This document shows positions 36,835-44,481 of a stretch of 64,000 bases of DNA, in pieces. How positions within the stretch are numbered: position 1 is the first letter of the stretch; the number at the start of each line of letters is the position of its first letter. Under the pieces are notes generated by a model. It was given only the letters and a program-made list of their open reading frames with translations. It was not told where the DNA came from and made no database searches. Both the position numbers and the translations under genes were made by a program. Source of the DNA: Nostoc edaphicum CCNP1411 (GTDB lineage Bacteria > Cyanobacteriota > Cyanobacteriia > Cyanobacteriales > Nostocaceae); contig NZ_CP054694.1 of the NCBI RefSeq assembly GCF_014023275.1, forward strand, positions 35,099 to 99,098. The letters are read 5' to 3'.

Positions 36835-37767
36835 GTGATCAATATTTACTGTGCAGATATCGGAAACTACAGCAGTATCACCGCCCTCAAAGGTGAAAAA
36901 CCTCGCGTCATCCGTTCAGTCTTCCAAGATGTGACTTATACCAGTGCTAGAGATTTGGACACTGATAATTCACCCTCTGTCAAACTTGATGATAAGGTTT
37001 TAGTCCTCGGAGACCGCGCTACTAAGCAGAAAAATTCACAAACCGCAGCAGAAAGGGGTAAAGACCTGCCAGAATTCTTTAAACCGTTCACCTTGGCTGG
37101 ATTGCGGCAGGATTTTGATGGTGTTGTCCGCTTTCTCGTCCCAGAACATTCTCAATGGCACGAAGACACAATCAGACGGACTCTAGTTGCAGAGCATCAA
37201 ATTAACGTCAACGGCACAAACTACAGACACCGAATCAAAAACGTTGAATTTTTCCTTGAGACAGATGTTGCTGTAATTAATGCTTACAGAAACGGCAAGC
37301 TTGACATGGACGGCGACACACTCGCTATTGATATCGGTGGCGGTACAACTAATTATGTTGTCATTACCCCATCCTCGGAAGTTCTCACCCGTCGTTCAAT
37401 TCCCAAAGTGGGCGGTGTCTCTCTGGCTAACGACATCATCAATAGTGATTTGATGCAGAGTTACGCCAAGCGCGATAACGTTGCTTTTAAAGTGGCGAAG
37501 ATGATGGACGCGATCGCAGACGGTTCTTTCACTTACGGACGTAAATATGACTTTAGCTCAGTCTTTCCAGGGTTGTTAGAAAACTGGTTTAACAATCTGA
37601 TGGACAGCATCTCTACAGCTGCTAATGACTATCTTGCAGACGTTACTAACGTGATGCTGATTGGTGGATGTGCAAATTTAGTCCGTCAAAAGCTGAGTGC
37701 AAAACAAGGGTTCTACATTCCTGCCAATCCACAACTATCAAACATTCAAGCATTGTTGGCTATGTAA
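36835..37767 (+). CDS. Second ParM/StbA-like actin-family protein
   Basis: 310 residues from GTG 36835, seven bases after AGGAG (an in-frame TTG lies at 36829). Actin-fold motifs: phosphate-1 YCADIGNYSSITAL, phosphate-2 LAIDIGGGTTNYVVI and adenosine site VMLIGGCANLVRQKL. The sequence is clearly different from the 10206-11312 protein, so the plasmid has two actin systems, or this one serves another filament role. It begins an operon of about eight genes joined by overlaps. A small DNA-binding gene follows one base after its stop. Confidence 0.85.
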   Translation: MINIYCADIGNYSSITALKGEKPRVIRSVFQDVTYTSARDLDTDNSPSVKLDDKVLVLGDRATKQKNSQTAAERGKDLPEFFKPFTLAGLRQDFDGVVRFLVPEHSQWHEDTIRRTLVAEHQINVNGTNYRHRIKNVEFFLETDVAVINAYRNGKLDMDGDTLAIDIGGGTTNYVVITPSSEVLTRRSIPKVGGVSLANDIINSDLMQSYAKRDNVAFKVAKMMDAIADGSFTYGRKYDFSSVFPGLLENWFNNLMDSISTAANDYLADVTNVMLIGGCANLVRQKLSAKQGFYIPANPQLSNIQALLAM

Positions 37768-37768
37768 A

Positions 37769-38179
37769 ATGCAAGTACGTTTAGCGGCTCAAGTCGCCAG
37801 CAAAGTTGAAGGAGTCCGTCTTTCACTTAACTATTCCAAACTGAGTGACACTGTAAATCTGCTATTGGACGCAATCAAACATCAATGGTCTCTCAAGCTT
37901 TCGTATCTGCCCCAAACAGGGACAATTAACCCCAAAGTCAGACTAGATGAACGTCATCAAGCCTGGGTGTCTCAATATGCAACAGAGAGGGGAATTAGCG
38001 TCACATCTGCCACAAATCTCTTGATTAGTGAATATCTAGCAGGCAATACGATGAATGTTTTGCCTCAGATTCAAAAAATTGAAACAGAAAATCTTGCATT
38101 AACTCCACAAATCTCTCCACAAGAACAAACGACCGAAAAACTGAAAGGTCAGCTATTAGTTAGGAGTCTTAAGTTATGA
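37769..38179 (+). CDS. Possible ParR-type partner of the second actin
   Basis: 136 residues from ATG 37769, one base after the actin stop. The C-terminal half has NPKVRLDERHQAWVSQYATE followed by SVTSATNLLISEYL, a strand-helix-helix pattern like ribbon-helix-helix proteins. The N-terminal half (VEGVRLSLNYSKLSDTVNLLL) may be a second similar copy. Position and fold pattern fit a ParR-like adaptor. The stop overlaps the next ATG (ATGA). Confidence 0.6.
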   Translation: MQVRLAAQVASKVEGVRLSLNYSKLSDTVNLLLDAIKHQWSLKLSYLPQTGTINPKVRLDERHQAWVSQYATERGISVTSATNLLISEYLAGNTMNVLPQIQKIETENLALTPQISPQEQTTEKLKGQLLVRSLKL

Positions 38180-38337
38180 ATCAGACCCGTGTAGTCTTGG
38201 ACGAGAAGCACATACCTAAAGCCAAGGAAATCATTGAGCAAACAGGAATTAATACATATTCACAATTATTTACCATCCTGTTGGTGAACTACGGTGACAC
38301 TCTTGTTCGTTCGTTAAAAGGTGGGAGTGAAAACTAA
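38176..38337 (+). CDS. Small ribbon-helix-helix-like protein
   Basis: 53 residues: strand TRVVLDEKHIPKAKEIIEQ, then a turn and second helix NTYSQLFTILLVNYGDTL, an RHH-like pattern. It overlaps the upstream stop (ATGA) and the downstream start (TAATG), so it is translationally coupled on both sides. It probably binds DNA with the neighbouring partition proteins. Confidence 0.6.
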   Translation: MNQTRVVLDEKHIPKAKEIIEQTGINTYSQLFTILLVNYGDTLVRSLKGGSEN

Positions 38338-38603
38338 TGCAAAATCTCACTCGCATCCATGATTCAACATTACTGACTCAATCGGGCGTTTATCAAATAG
38401 ATAGAACTTTGTACCGATATCTAGAAAAAACAGGCACAGTCAAAGCTCCACAGTATATCTTCCGTCCTCTTTCTGGAGAGAAGAAGAAGGCAGATATCAA
38501 GCTGAATGATAAAGCTTTAACTACTCGTTGTTATGCGGTAGAAGGCTTATCTACAAACAGTTCTGTCGTCAATCAACAATCACAGCAATTGTCCTTATTT
38601 TGA
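38337..38603 (+). CDS. Hypothetical protein
   Basis: 88 residues, basic, no family recognised. It starts with VYQIDRTLYRYLEKTGTVKAPQY-like strands and ends in a Gln-rich tail. Coupled to the upstream gene by TAATG and followed 7 bp later by the next start. Confidence 0.65.
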   Translation: MQNLTRIHDSTLLTQSGVYQIDRTLYRYLEKTGTVKAPQYIFRPLSGEKKKADIKLNDKALTTRCYAVEGLSTNSSVVNQQSQQLSLF

Positions 38604-38610
38604 GGTGAAT

Positions 38611-38844
38611 ATGAGTCGGCAATCATTACCCCAATTGATTGTACAAATCCAACAATTGCTCACACAAATTCTTCAACATCCACAATACCAAGCTTTGCAA
38701 TTTTATTGTGATATCACTCTGGGTGATGTTAGTCAGTTTTTCAATACCTTGCAATCTGAATGTCAAATCAAAGGCGATTCGCACCCACTAACGCCAATCA
38801 GTAATGCGAATCGCCTGCCAACAGCATCAGGTATCAATATATAA
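38611..38844 (+). CDS. Hypothetical protein
   Basis: 77 residues from ATG 38611, three bases after GAGGTG; a GTG at 38605 in the same frame is less likely because it is inside the SD. The N-terminal helix is Gln/Leu-rich (LPQLIVQIQQLLTQILQ). No family recognised. Confidence 0.6.
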   Translation: MSRQSLPQLIVQIQQLLTQILQHPQYQALQFYCDITLGDVSQFFNTLQSECQIKGDSHPLTPISNANRLPTASGINI

Positions 38845-38856
38845 GGATTTTACAAG

Positions 38857-39282
38857 ATGAGCGACAACATCTTCTTTGCAGCCCTGAACGCGCTAACTAA
38901 CAATGGATGCGCCCCGGAACTGGCACACTCAGCCGCCTCCATTGTGGCTAATGATGATCCCTCGAAACCAGATTTAGGCAGAACCACTGAAGATCAGCAG
39001 ATTATTCAAGAGACGCTGCCATATTTGCAGAATGAGACTTGGGACTCAACAGGAGCTTATGACAGCTATCAAACTATTGATGATACACCGCATCCCCTAG
39101 CTCACGGGCAGTTTTTAGCTAATTTAGGTGGGTTAGTCCCTGACAATCTGATTTTTGCACTGGCGGAGGGTGAAGATTACCCGTTTCAGGTAATGCAGGA
39201 ATTGGGCATTGGCGAGGATGTGATTGAACGTGCTGAATCCATCCAATCCAGACTGGGTGAGATGAATTATTGGGGTGAATAG
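38857..39282 (+). CDS. Hypothetical protein
   Basis: 141 residues, acidic, no family recognised. Helical segments at both ends (FFAALNALTNNGCAPELAHSA; FQVMQELGIGEDVIERAESI) flank an acidic centre. AAGGATTTT precedes ATG 38857. Part of the partition-linked operon. Confidence 0.7.
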   Translation: MSDNIFFAALNALTNNGCAPELAHSAASIVANDDPSKPDLGRTTEDQQIIQETLPYLQNETWDSTGAYDSYQTIDDTPHPLAHGQFLANLGGLVPDNLIFALAEGEDYPFQVMQELGIGEDVIERAESIQSRLGEMNYWGE

Positions 39283-39284
39283 CT

Positions 39285-39410
39285 ATGAAGGTTTTGATGA
39301 AATTGCTGATGCGAATCTTGCCAGATGAGGTGGTAGAAGAAATCAATGCTGTCAGCCTGGATGAGTTGGATAAACGAGGTTTAATTATTTGGGCAGAGGA
39401 GCAAACATGA
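39285..39410 (+). CDS. Small hypothetical protein
   Basis: 41 residues (starting MKVLMKLLMRILPDEVVEE), short helix-rich. It begins 2 bases after the preceding stop, and its stop overlaps the next ATG (ATGA at 39407), which supports its being translated. Function unknown. Confidence 0.55.
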   Translation: MKVLMKLLMRILPDEVVEEINAVSLDELDKRGLIIWAEEQT

Positions 39411-40012
39411 GCAAAACAGTAAAACTCAAGCTGGATGCACCCGTCACATACGCTGCTTTACAGTCCTTAACGAACATCAGCCAAGAAACCATATTCCAAG
39501 CACTCGACGGCAACAAGACCGCCGCCGCAGAGGTGGCAGATTTCAGAATTAAGCAAACCCAACGCGCCCAAAATGCCAAGGCGGTATTCGGTAACTTAAA
39601 CCAAGGGTTGCAGGCAACTGAAGCTGTTATGGCAGAAGAAACCCAGTTTCTCACCGCCGCAGGTACAAGCATCAACAAAATGGCTGATGGTTGGTCAAAA
39701 GTCAGAGTCAGCGATGTGCGTTTGGGCTATGGCCTACAGGAAAAAGTTATTGCATCTGACAACCAGCTAGCCCAAGAACAGTTTCGGCACGGACGGACGC
39801 TCAACCTGCTTGGTGAATCGCACCGTGCCGCCCTCAGAGTCATTGAGATTGACGCTACCAAAGCACAATCTCAGGTTTGGCAGCAGGTAAAGGACAAACA
39901 GCAAGGACTTTCACCCACAGACAGAGCTAAAGAAACACTAAAAGACATCCACAGACACGGTTCTAACGCCATGCGAGGGGTGAAAGGTTTCTTTAGACGG
40001 TTGATTGACTAA
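39407..40012 (+). CDS. Hypothetical helical protein
   Basis: 201 residues from ATG 39407. It starts with strand KTVKLKLDAPVTYAALQSL, then long Ala/Gln-rich helices (AAAEVADFRIKQTQRAQNAKA; QEKVIASDNQLAQEQFRHG) and a basic end (AMRGVKGFFRRLID). No family recognised; it could be a coiled-coil DNA- or membrane-associated protein working with the downstream ATPase. Confidence 0.7.
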   Translation: MSKTVKLKLDAPVTYAALQSLTNISQETIFQALDGNKTAAAEVADFRIKQTQRAQNAKAVFGNLNQGLQATEAVMAEETQFLTAAGTSINKMADGWSKVRVSDVRLGYGLQEKVIASDNQLAQEQFRHGRTLNLLGESHRAALRVIEIDATKAQSQVWQQVKDKQQGLSPTDRAKETLKDIHRHGSNAMRGVKGFFRRLID

Positions 40013-40066
40013 CAAGTAAATTCCCAGGGTTCACCCCTGGGGATAACTCTTTACAAGGTTTGGCCA

Positions 40067-40633
40067 ATGCTAACCAAAAATCAGAAAACGCCTATTTATT
40101 TTGATGCTGAGATTGTTGACGATTCGCCTACCTCCGTAACTGGCGATGAATACGACAGTGAACAAGTCCAACAGGCGATCGCAGAAATTGACAGTTCTAT
40201 CACTATATTTCGTGGTATTGCCCAAGGTGCAGTTTTAGCAGGTTTTCAACTCACGTCAACGCAATCTCTGTATCTGGCTGGCAGTGTGGGACTGTTCCCC
40301 GCCGTTATTGCTGGCTTACCAGTGGGTGCTTCTTTCGCTGCTACCCTCTGCTACTTGCGCTTTGAAAATGGTTTGATTCCCAAAATTACCAATCGTCAAA
40401 AGTTGGCTATTGGTGTGACTCGCACCGCGATGCTGGCTGCTAGTTCTTGGAAGCTAACCGGGGATGCCCAACAGATGGACTTTGTAGCCCGTGGCAGTTT
40501 TCAAGTATTTACTCAGCAGGTGAGAGAGTTTGAAGGTATTCAGCAACCTAGTCAAAATCATTTTGGCTTCTTGCTGGGCTTTTCCGTATGTGCAGCTATT
40601 ACATTGTACTTATTTTTACGGAAAAAGAGATAA
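40067..40633 (+). CDS. Small membrane protein of the partition-linked operon
   Basis: 188 residues. An acidic N-terminus is followed by hydrophobic helices (LYLAGSVGLFPAVIAGLPVG; FGFLLGFSVCAAITLYLF) and a basic end RKKR. Its TAA shares a base with the ATG of the ATPase gene (TAATG), so the two are probably partners at the inner membrane. Confidence 0.7.
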   Translation: MLTKNQKTPIYFDAEIVDDSPTSVTGDEYDSEQVQQAIAEIDSSITIFRGIAQGAVLAGFQLTSTQSLYLAGSVGLFPAVIAGLPVGASFAATLCYLRFENGLIPKITNRQKLAIGVTRTAMLAASSWKLTGDAQQMDFVARGSFQVFTQQVREFEGIQQPSQNHFGFLLGFSVCAAITLYLFLRKKR

Positions 40634-42534
40634 TGAAAGATGTTAAACCAGCAGAACTAAATCAGCGCTCCTACAGCCTGCCACCGCGTTTAGGTTTGGC
40701 TGTCAAACTGTCTGTGGCAAGTGCTGTAGTTTGTGGCATAGCTGCCCATATCGGCGACGGCATAGCTAAAAAAGACATCTGTTTCTACCCAAAATCAGCC
40801 AGAATCCACGATGCACCCATCCAAGCTGGTGAGGGCAATCCAGAAAAACTATTGCTGGGTAAAAAGTATTGTCGCTATGAACAGCGATCGCAAATCCCAG
40901 AACCATATTTGAAGGCTAATCAGTACCGGACAAGCAACCCAAACTTTAACCCTTGGGCATTCCTCCAGCATGAAAGCTTGTACGTATTGCGCGAACTGCC
41001 AGCCGACAACCCATTTAAGATTCATTTGGGTATTGCAGCGATCGCGTTCGGGGGGATAGGGTTATGGGCAACCAGTAAGGCACAGGATTATCTGGCAGAT
41101 ATCAGACCTCATTACCGAGCTACCAAACAGTTTGAAGGTATTAGAGCATCAAAAAGCGTAAAACTTGGTGAGCAACTGTTAAACCTGTCTGGTAACGAAC
41201 TGCTGAAATACTTGCGTGGTGTCAAAATCGCAGAAGCCAGACAGCAGTTTATAGCTAGCATTACCCCACAACAGCAGACAGCCCTACTCATGGCTATGTC
41301 GGCTGATGATTATTACGAATTTGGTCACTTGTTAGATGGGGGGCAGAGCTTTGAGAAATTTGAGCCACAGCAACAGCCAGCCGCACAATTACCACATAGC
41401 ACACCCGGAACTGTGCAAGAACAAGTACAACAGTCAACATTTGCACCTCAACCAGTGTCAACAGGCGATTATCTTCACCCATCAGAGACTGAAGCACTAA
41501 CAACATTGCAAACCATAGCCCGTTCTGATGGTTCTACTGCCTTAGTTGCTGCCCCAGGCTCAGGGAAATCCGTTACCCTTGATTACCTGATTCAAAGGAT
41601 TCTGGATGATGACAACAGTGCTGATATTTGGGTAATTAGTGCGAAAAATGATAGCTTTTGCGGTTTACGGGACAAAGGTAGAGTAATTGTCTTTGATCAG
41701 GAGCAACCAGAAGCGGCTAAACGCACAATCGATCGCTTTTACGACTCCTACAAACAACGTAAGCAGTTACCCGAACATAAGCGGGAATCATTACCGCCGC
41801 TAATACTGATTTTGGATGATTGGTTAGTTATCGCTGACCAACTCAGTAAAGCTTACTCCGACTGGAACTATGGAGGTAAATTACTAGATGTCTTACTGAT
41901 TGGCAGAGAGTTTAACACCAAATTTTTTGCTTCCCTTCAGTCTTTTAATCTGGGTGCATTGGGGATTGAAAAGATGGATTCTCAAACTCGTCTCTGCCTA
42001 AATTTACTGTTATTAGGTAACAGGTACATCAAAAATGCTAGAGAACAAGAATCGTATGGGGTGCTGGAGTTGATTTTAAATAGGGGTGACATTATCCCTG
42101 GTAAGCAAGAAAGGGAAGAGATTAAATCTAGATACCTTCAGATCAAACCCATATCCTATAAAAACTTACGTCCTATATTGATTGCTTCCCTGGGTGGTTT
42201 TGTTGTGGCACTGATGCCTAAATTATCGAAACAGTCTAATTTTATTGCTGATGAAAAAACTTATCTCGATAGAGTTTTCGACTTGGAATTTGATTTGAAT
42301 GATAGCACTAAAGAATCAAAACACCAACAGCAATTAAGTGAAGTAGCCAGCAAAGTTTTAGAATACTTCCAAAATGTGAAAAATAAAGTCCCAAAGACAT
42401 TACGTGATTTGAAGAAAGCTGACAGACTCACCAGCTACTCAGAACAAGAATTAATTGCTGGTTTAAAGGAATTAATTCAATTCGAGAAGCTCAACACTGG
42501 TGAAAACAATACTTATTTATTACCTGATTGGTAA
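40633..42534 (+). CDS. Membrane-anchored FtsK/HerA/VirD4-like P-loop ATPase
   Basis: 633 residues from ATG 40633. Hydrophobic helices occur at about 20-37 (LAVKLSVASAVVCGIAAHIG) and 130-150. The ATPase domain has Walker A VAAPGSGKSVTLDYL (Lys312), Walker B LPPLILILDDWLVIADQLSK and a LLIGREFNTKFFASLQSF segment where coupling proteins have their sensor. A winged-helix-like C-terminus (KTLRDLKKADRLTSYSEQELIAGL) could bind DNA. The layout is like a DNA translocase. It may be a second coupling protein or a plasmid segregation pump tied to the second actin; context favours the latter. Confidence 0.75.
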   Translation: MKDVKPAELNQRSYSLPPRLGLAVKLSVASAVVCGIAAHIGDGIAKKDICFYPKSARIHDAPIQAGEGNPEKLLLGKKYCRYEQRSQIPEPYLKANQYRTSNPNFNPWAFLQHESLYVLRELPADNPFKIHLGIAAIAFGGIGLWATSKAQDYLADIRPHYRATKQFEGIRASKSVKLGEQLLNLSGNELLKYLRGVKIAEARQQFIASITPQQQTALLMAMSADDYYEFGHLLDGGQSFEKFEPQQQPAAQLPHSTPGTVQEQVQQSTFAPQPVSTGDYLHPSETEALTTLQTIARSDGSTALVAAPGSGKSVTLDYLIQRILDDDNSADIWVISAKNDSFCGLRDKGRVIVFDQEQPEAAKRTIDRFYDSYKQRKQLPEHKRESLPPLILILDDWLVIADQLSKAYSDWNYGGKLLDVLLIGREFNTKFFASLQSFNLGALGIEKMDSQTRLCLNLLLLGNRYIKNAREQESYGVLELILNRGDIIPGKQEREEIKSRYLQIKPISYKNLRPILIASLGGFVVALMPKLSKQSNFIADEKTYLDRVFDLEFDLNDSTKESKHQQQLSEVASKVLEYFQNVKNKVPKTLRDLKKADRLTSYSEQELIAGLKELIQFEKLNTGENNTYLLPDW

Positions 42535-42541
42535 AGTATCT

Positions 42542-42680
42542 GCCGTAGCGCCGTAAATTTTAGAGACTGCACGCAAGTAGTTTATTGTTTTTGTACGGCA
42601 TACGCTCAAATTACGGCAATCCTCATGCTGAAAGCATCTTAGCCTACGGCATAGTTACGAACCATTGGACACTTACGGCA
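42542..42680. repeat. Cluster of six TACGGC(A) sites
   Basis: GCCGTA at 42542 and 42550, then TACGGCA in the opposite orientation at 42594, 42612, 42645 and 42674. Six copies within 140 bp of noncoding DNA, two inverted relative to four, follow the ATPase stop. This could be an iteron or protein-binding array. Confidence 0.7.
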
Positions 42681-42800
42681 GATATCCAGCATTAATTAGT
42701 TTTAGATAAAATTCCTATTTATACACCTTAATCTCTGTGCATCTTGCTATATTTAATCCTTAAAAATGCTCAACTAATTTTATTAAACAAGGCATAAAAT

Positions 42801-43676
42801 ATGACAGATTTTATCAAATTCCGCCAAAATAAATTTTCTGCAATTGAAAGCCTAGCTCAAAATTTAAAATCCACACTTCAAGAACTAGCAAGACTAGAGA
42901 AAGATAACAAATATTTATTTTTACAAGCTGAAGCGACAATGGTTTACAGTCTTGTAAAAAATGCTGCTAGCTCAATCAATCATTTAGTACGTCTAAATTT
43001 AGATAATGAAAAAGCTATTACAGTCATAAAAACTGTAGCTAATTATCTACATACTGCCTATATTCGAGTCTGCAAATATACTGGTTATATTGCACATAAC
43101 CTAGAACAGCTATTGCATGAAGCATTTAATCTGTTACCTTCAGGTATGACATTACAGCCGGAACTTTTTGCACCCAATGAAATCAATCCTGTTAGAGAAA
43201 ACAAAACTCCCATTCTTGATGTTATTGCCAAATGGTTTAAAGATAATGCTCAACGCTGGGCTTTTCAACAGCAACAAAAGTTAGATAAACAGCATTTCAA
43301 TTGCATTAACAACGAGAAACAGAAATCCCCGGTTGCAGTGCAGCTATGTCTTGATTTAGAAAGTGTTACTCCTGCCGGGCCTATTGATTCACCTCAAATC
43401 GTTGCTCAAAAACTCGCAGCTTTAGGCGATGTGGAATTGGAATTAGAGAGTGAAACTACACCTGACAGTTCTTGGACTAGAGGAGATCGGCTAAAAAGCG
43501 GTGGCTGTTCTGGGACGATCACCGACGTTAAGGGTAATAAAGCCAAAATAGATTGGGATAACGGATATTCAGAAGTTTACACCTTTGAGCAAATACACCG
43601 TTACGGCTATCAGAAACTAGAAGTTCTGAAAAATCGTACTTTAACCATCGACAATATCAAAAATTTAACCCTATAG
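42801..43676 (+). CDS. Hypothetical protein with KOW/SH3-like C-terminus
   Basis: 291 residues. Residues 1-115 are helical (AIESLAQNLKSTLQELARL and similar). The C-terminal part, WTRGDRLKSGGCSGTITDV followed by KAKIDWDNGYSEVYTFEQI, looks like a small beta barrel of the type seen in chromatin- or RNA-binding proteins. No specific function recognised. AAGGC precedes ATG 42801. Confidence 0.7.
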   Translation: MTDFIKFRQNKFSAIESLAQNLKSTLQELARLEKDNKYLFLQAEATMVYSLVKNAASSINHLVRLNLDNEKAITVIKTVANYLHTAYIRVCKYTGYIAHNLEQLLHEAFNLLPSGMTLQPELFAPNEINPVRENKTPILDVIAKWFKDNAQRWAFQQQQKLDKQHFNCINNEKQKSPVAVQLCLDLESVTPAGPIDSPQIVAQKLAALGDVELELESETTPDSSWTRGDRLKSGGCSGTITDVKGNKAKIDWDNGYSEVYTFEQIHRYGYQKLEVLKNRTLTIDNIKNLTL

Positions 43677-43835
43677 GCTGCACGAAAACAGAAGAGTGAG
43701 TTGGGACTGCCTCAAAAAATGAATGGGCAGGATTTGAAAGAGGAGGCACTGATTGCCTCTCTACTTGACTGGTAGCAGCAGCAAGCGTGACGCTGTTATT
43801 ATTGTCCGAAATTCCATCCTTAGTAATAGCTTTCT

Positions 43836-44174
43836 ATGCAGACAATCTGGTGTTATAAATGCTGTGAATATAAAGCCCATCAAGAAAATGTTTGTTCTTG
43901 CTGTGGCAGAGTTAGGGAGTCTGCTTTAACTCGCAAGATGTCTACAATGAATGCTAAGATCCCGTCTAGAAATTATCGCTGGGTAGTAAGTGGCATTTAC
44001 GAGAATAATGTAAGTTACTACCTTGATATCAGAAATCATTGGATTTTAGATAAGCAACAAGCGCACCAGTTCATTGATAAACGTCAAGCCTTAGAAGCCT
44101 TTGAAACTGTAGAAAGACCCTTTGATGATTTTTACCCCAATGTGCTTCAGATCGGAGAAGGTGAAGCGTTTTAA
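43836..44174 (+). CDS. Zinc-ribbon protein
   Basis: 112 residues. The N-terminus has two Cys pairs (WCYKCCEY and CSCCGRV), a zinc ribbon. The rest is an alpha/beta segment of unknown type (YYLDIRNHWILDKQQAHQF; KRQALEAFETVE). No partner gene is adjacent. Confidence 0.65.
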   Translation: MQTIWCYKCCEYKAHQENVCSCCGRVRESALTRKMSTMNAKIPSRNYRWVVSGIYENNVSYYLDIRNHWILDKQQAHQFIDKRQALEAFETVERPFDDFYPNVLQIGEGEAF

Positions 44175-44481
44175 TCAATGGGGTTAGGACAGTGGCAAGT
44201 GTCCTTTTATAGCCGCCAATATTGGACAATTGTTGTTCTATATCTCAATACGGTTCAGTTAAGCAAATTTATCGTGTTAAGACAGGCACAGGGAGCAGTG
44301 GAGGCTGGTGTTCTGAGGGAGTTAATCACGGAAGCATAGCGATCACAAGACAAAAACTCGTAGTGCTAAAGTAGCACTACAAAGTGGAAAACAATGCTGT
44401 TCTTGGTGAGAGCGATGTCTACGACGGGCATTGTGCCAGTGAGATAAATACAGCTACTTGCCAGATGAAATCCTGGTGTAA
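44175..44481. repeat. Intergenic region with dispersed repeat copy 2
   Basis: CAATACGGTTCAGTTAAG at 44246-44263 duplicates 30869-30886. Both are followed within about 30 bp by a GACAGG-A/C-rich tract. No gene seen. Confidence 0.6.

Noticed and set aside
40633..42534. P-loop ATPase as VirB11
   Set aside because: It has N-terminal membrane helices and FtsK/VirD4-like motifs and lies outside the T4SS block.
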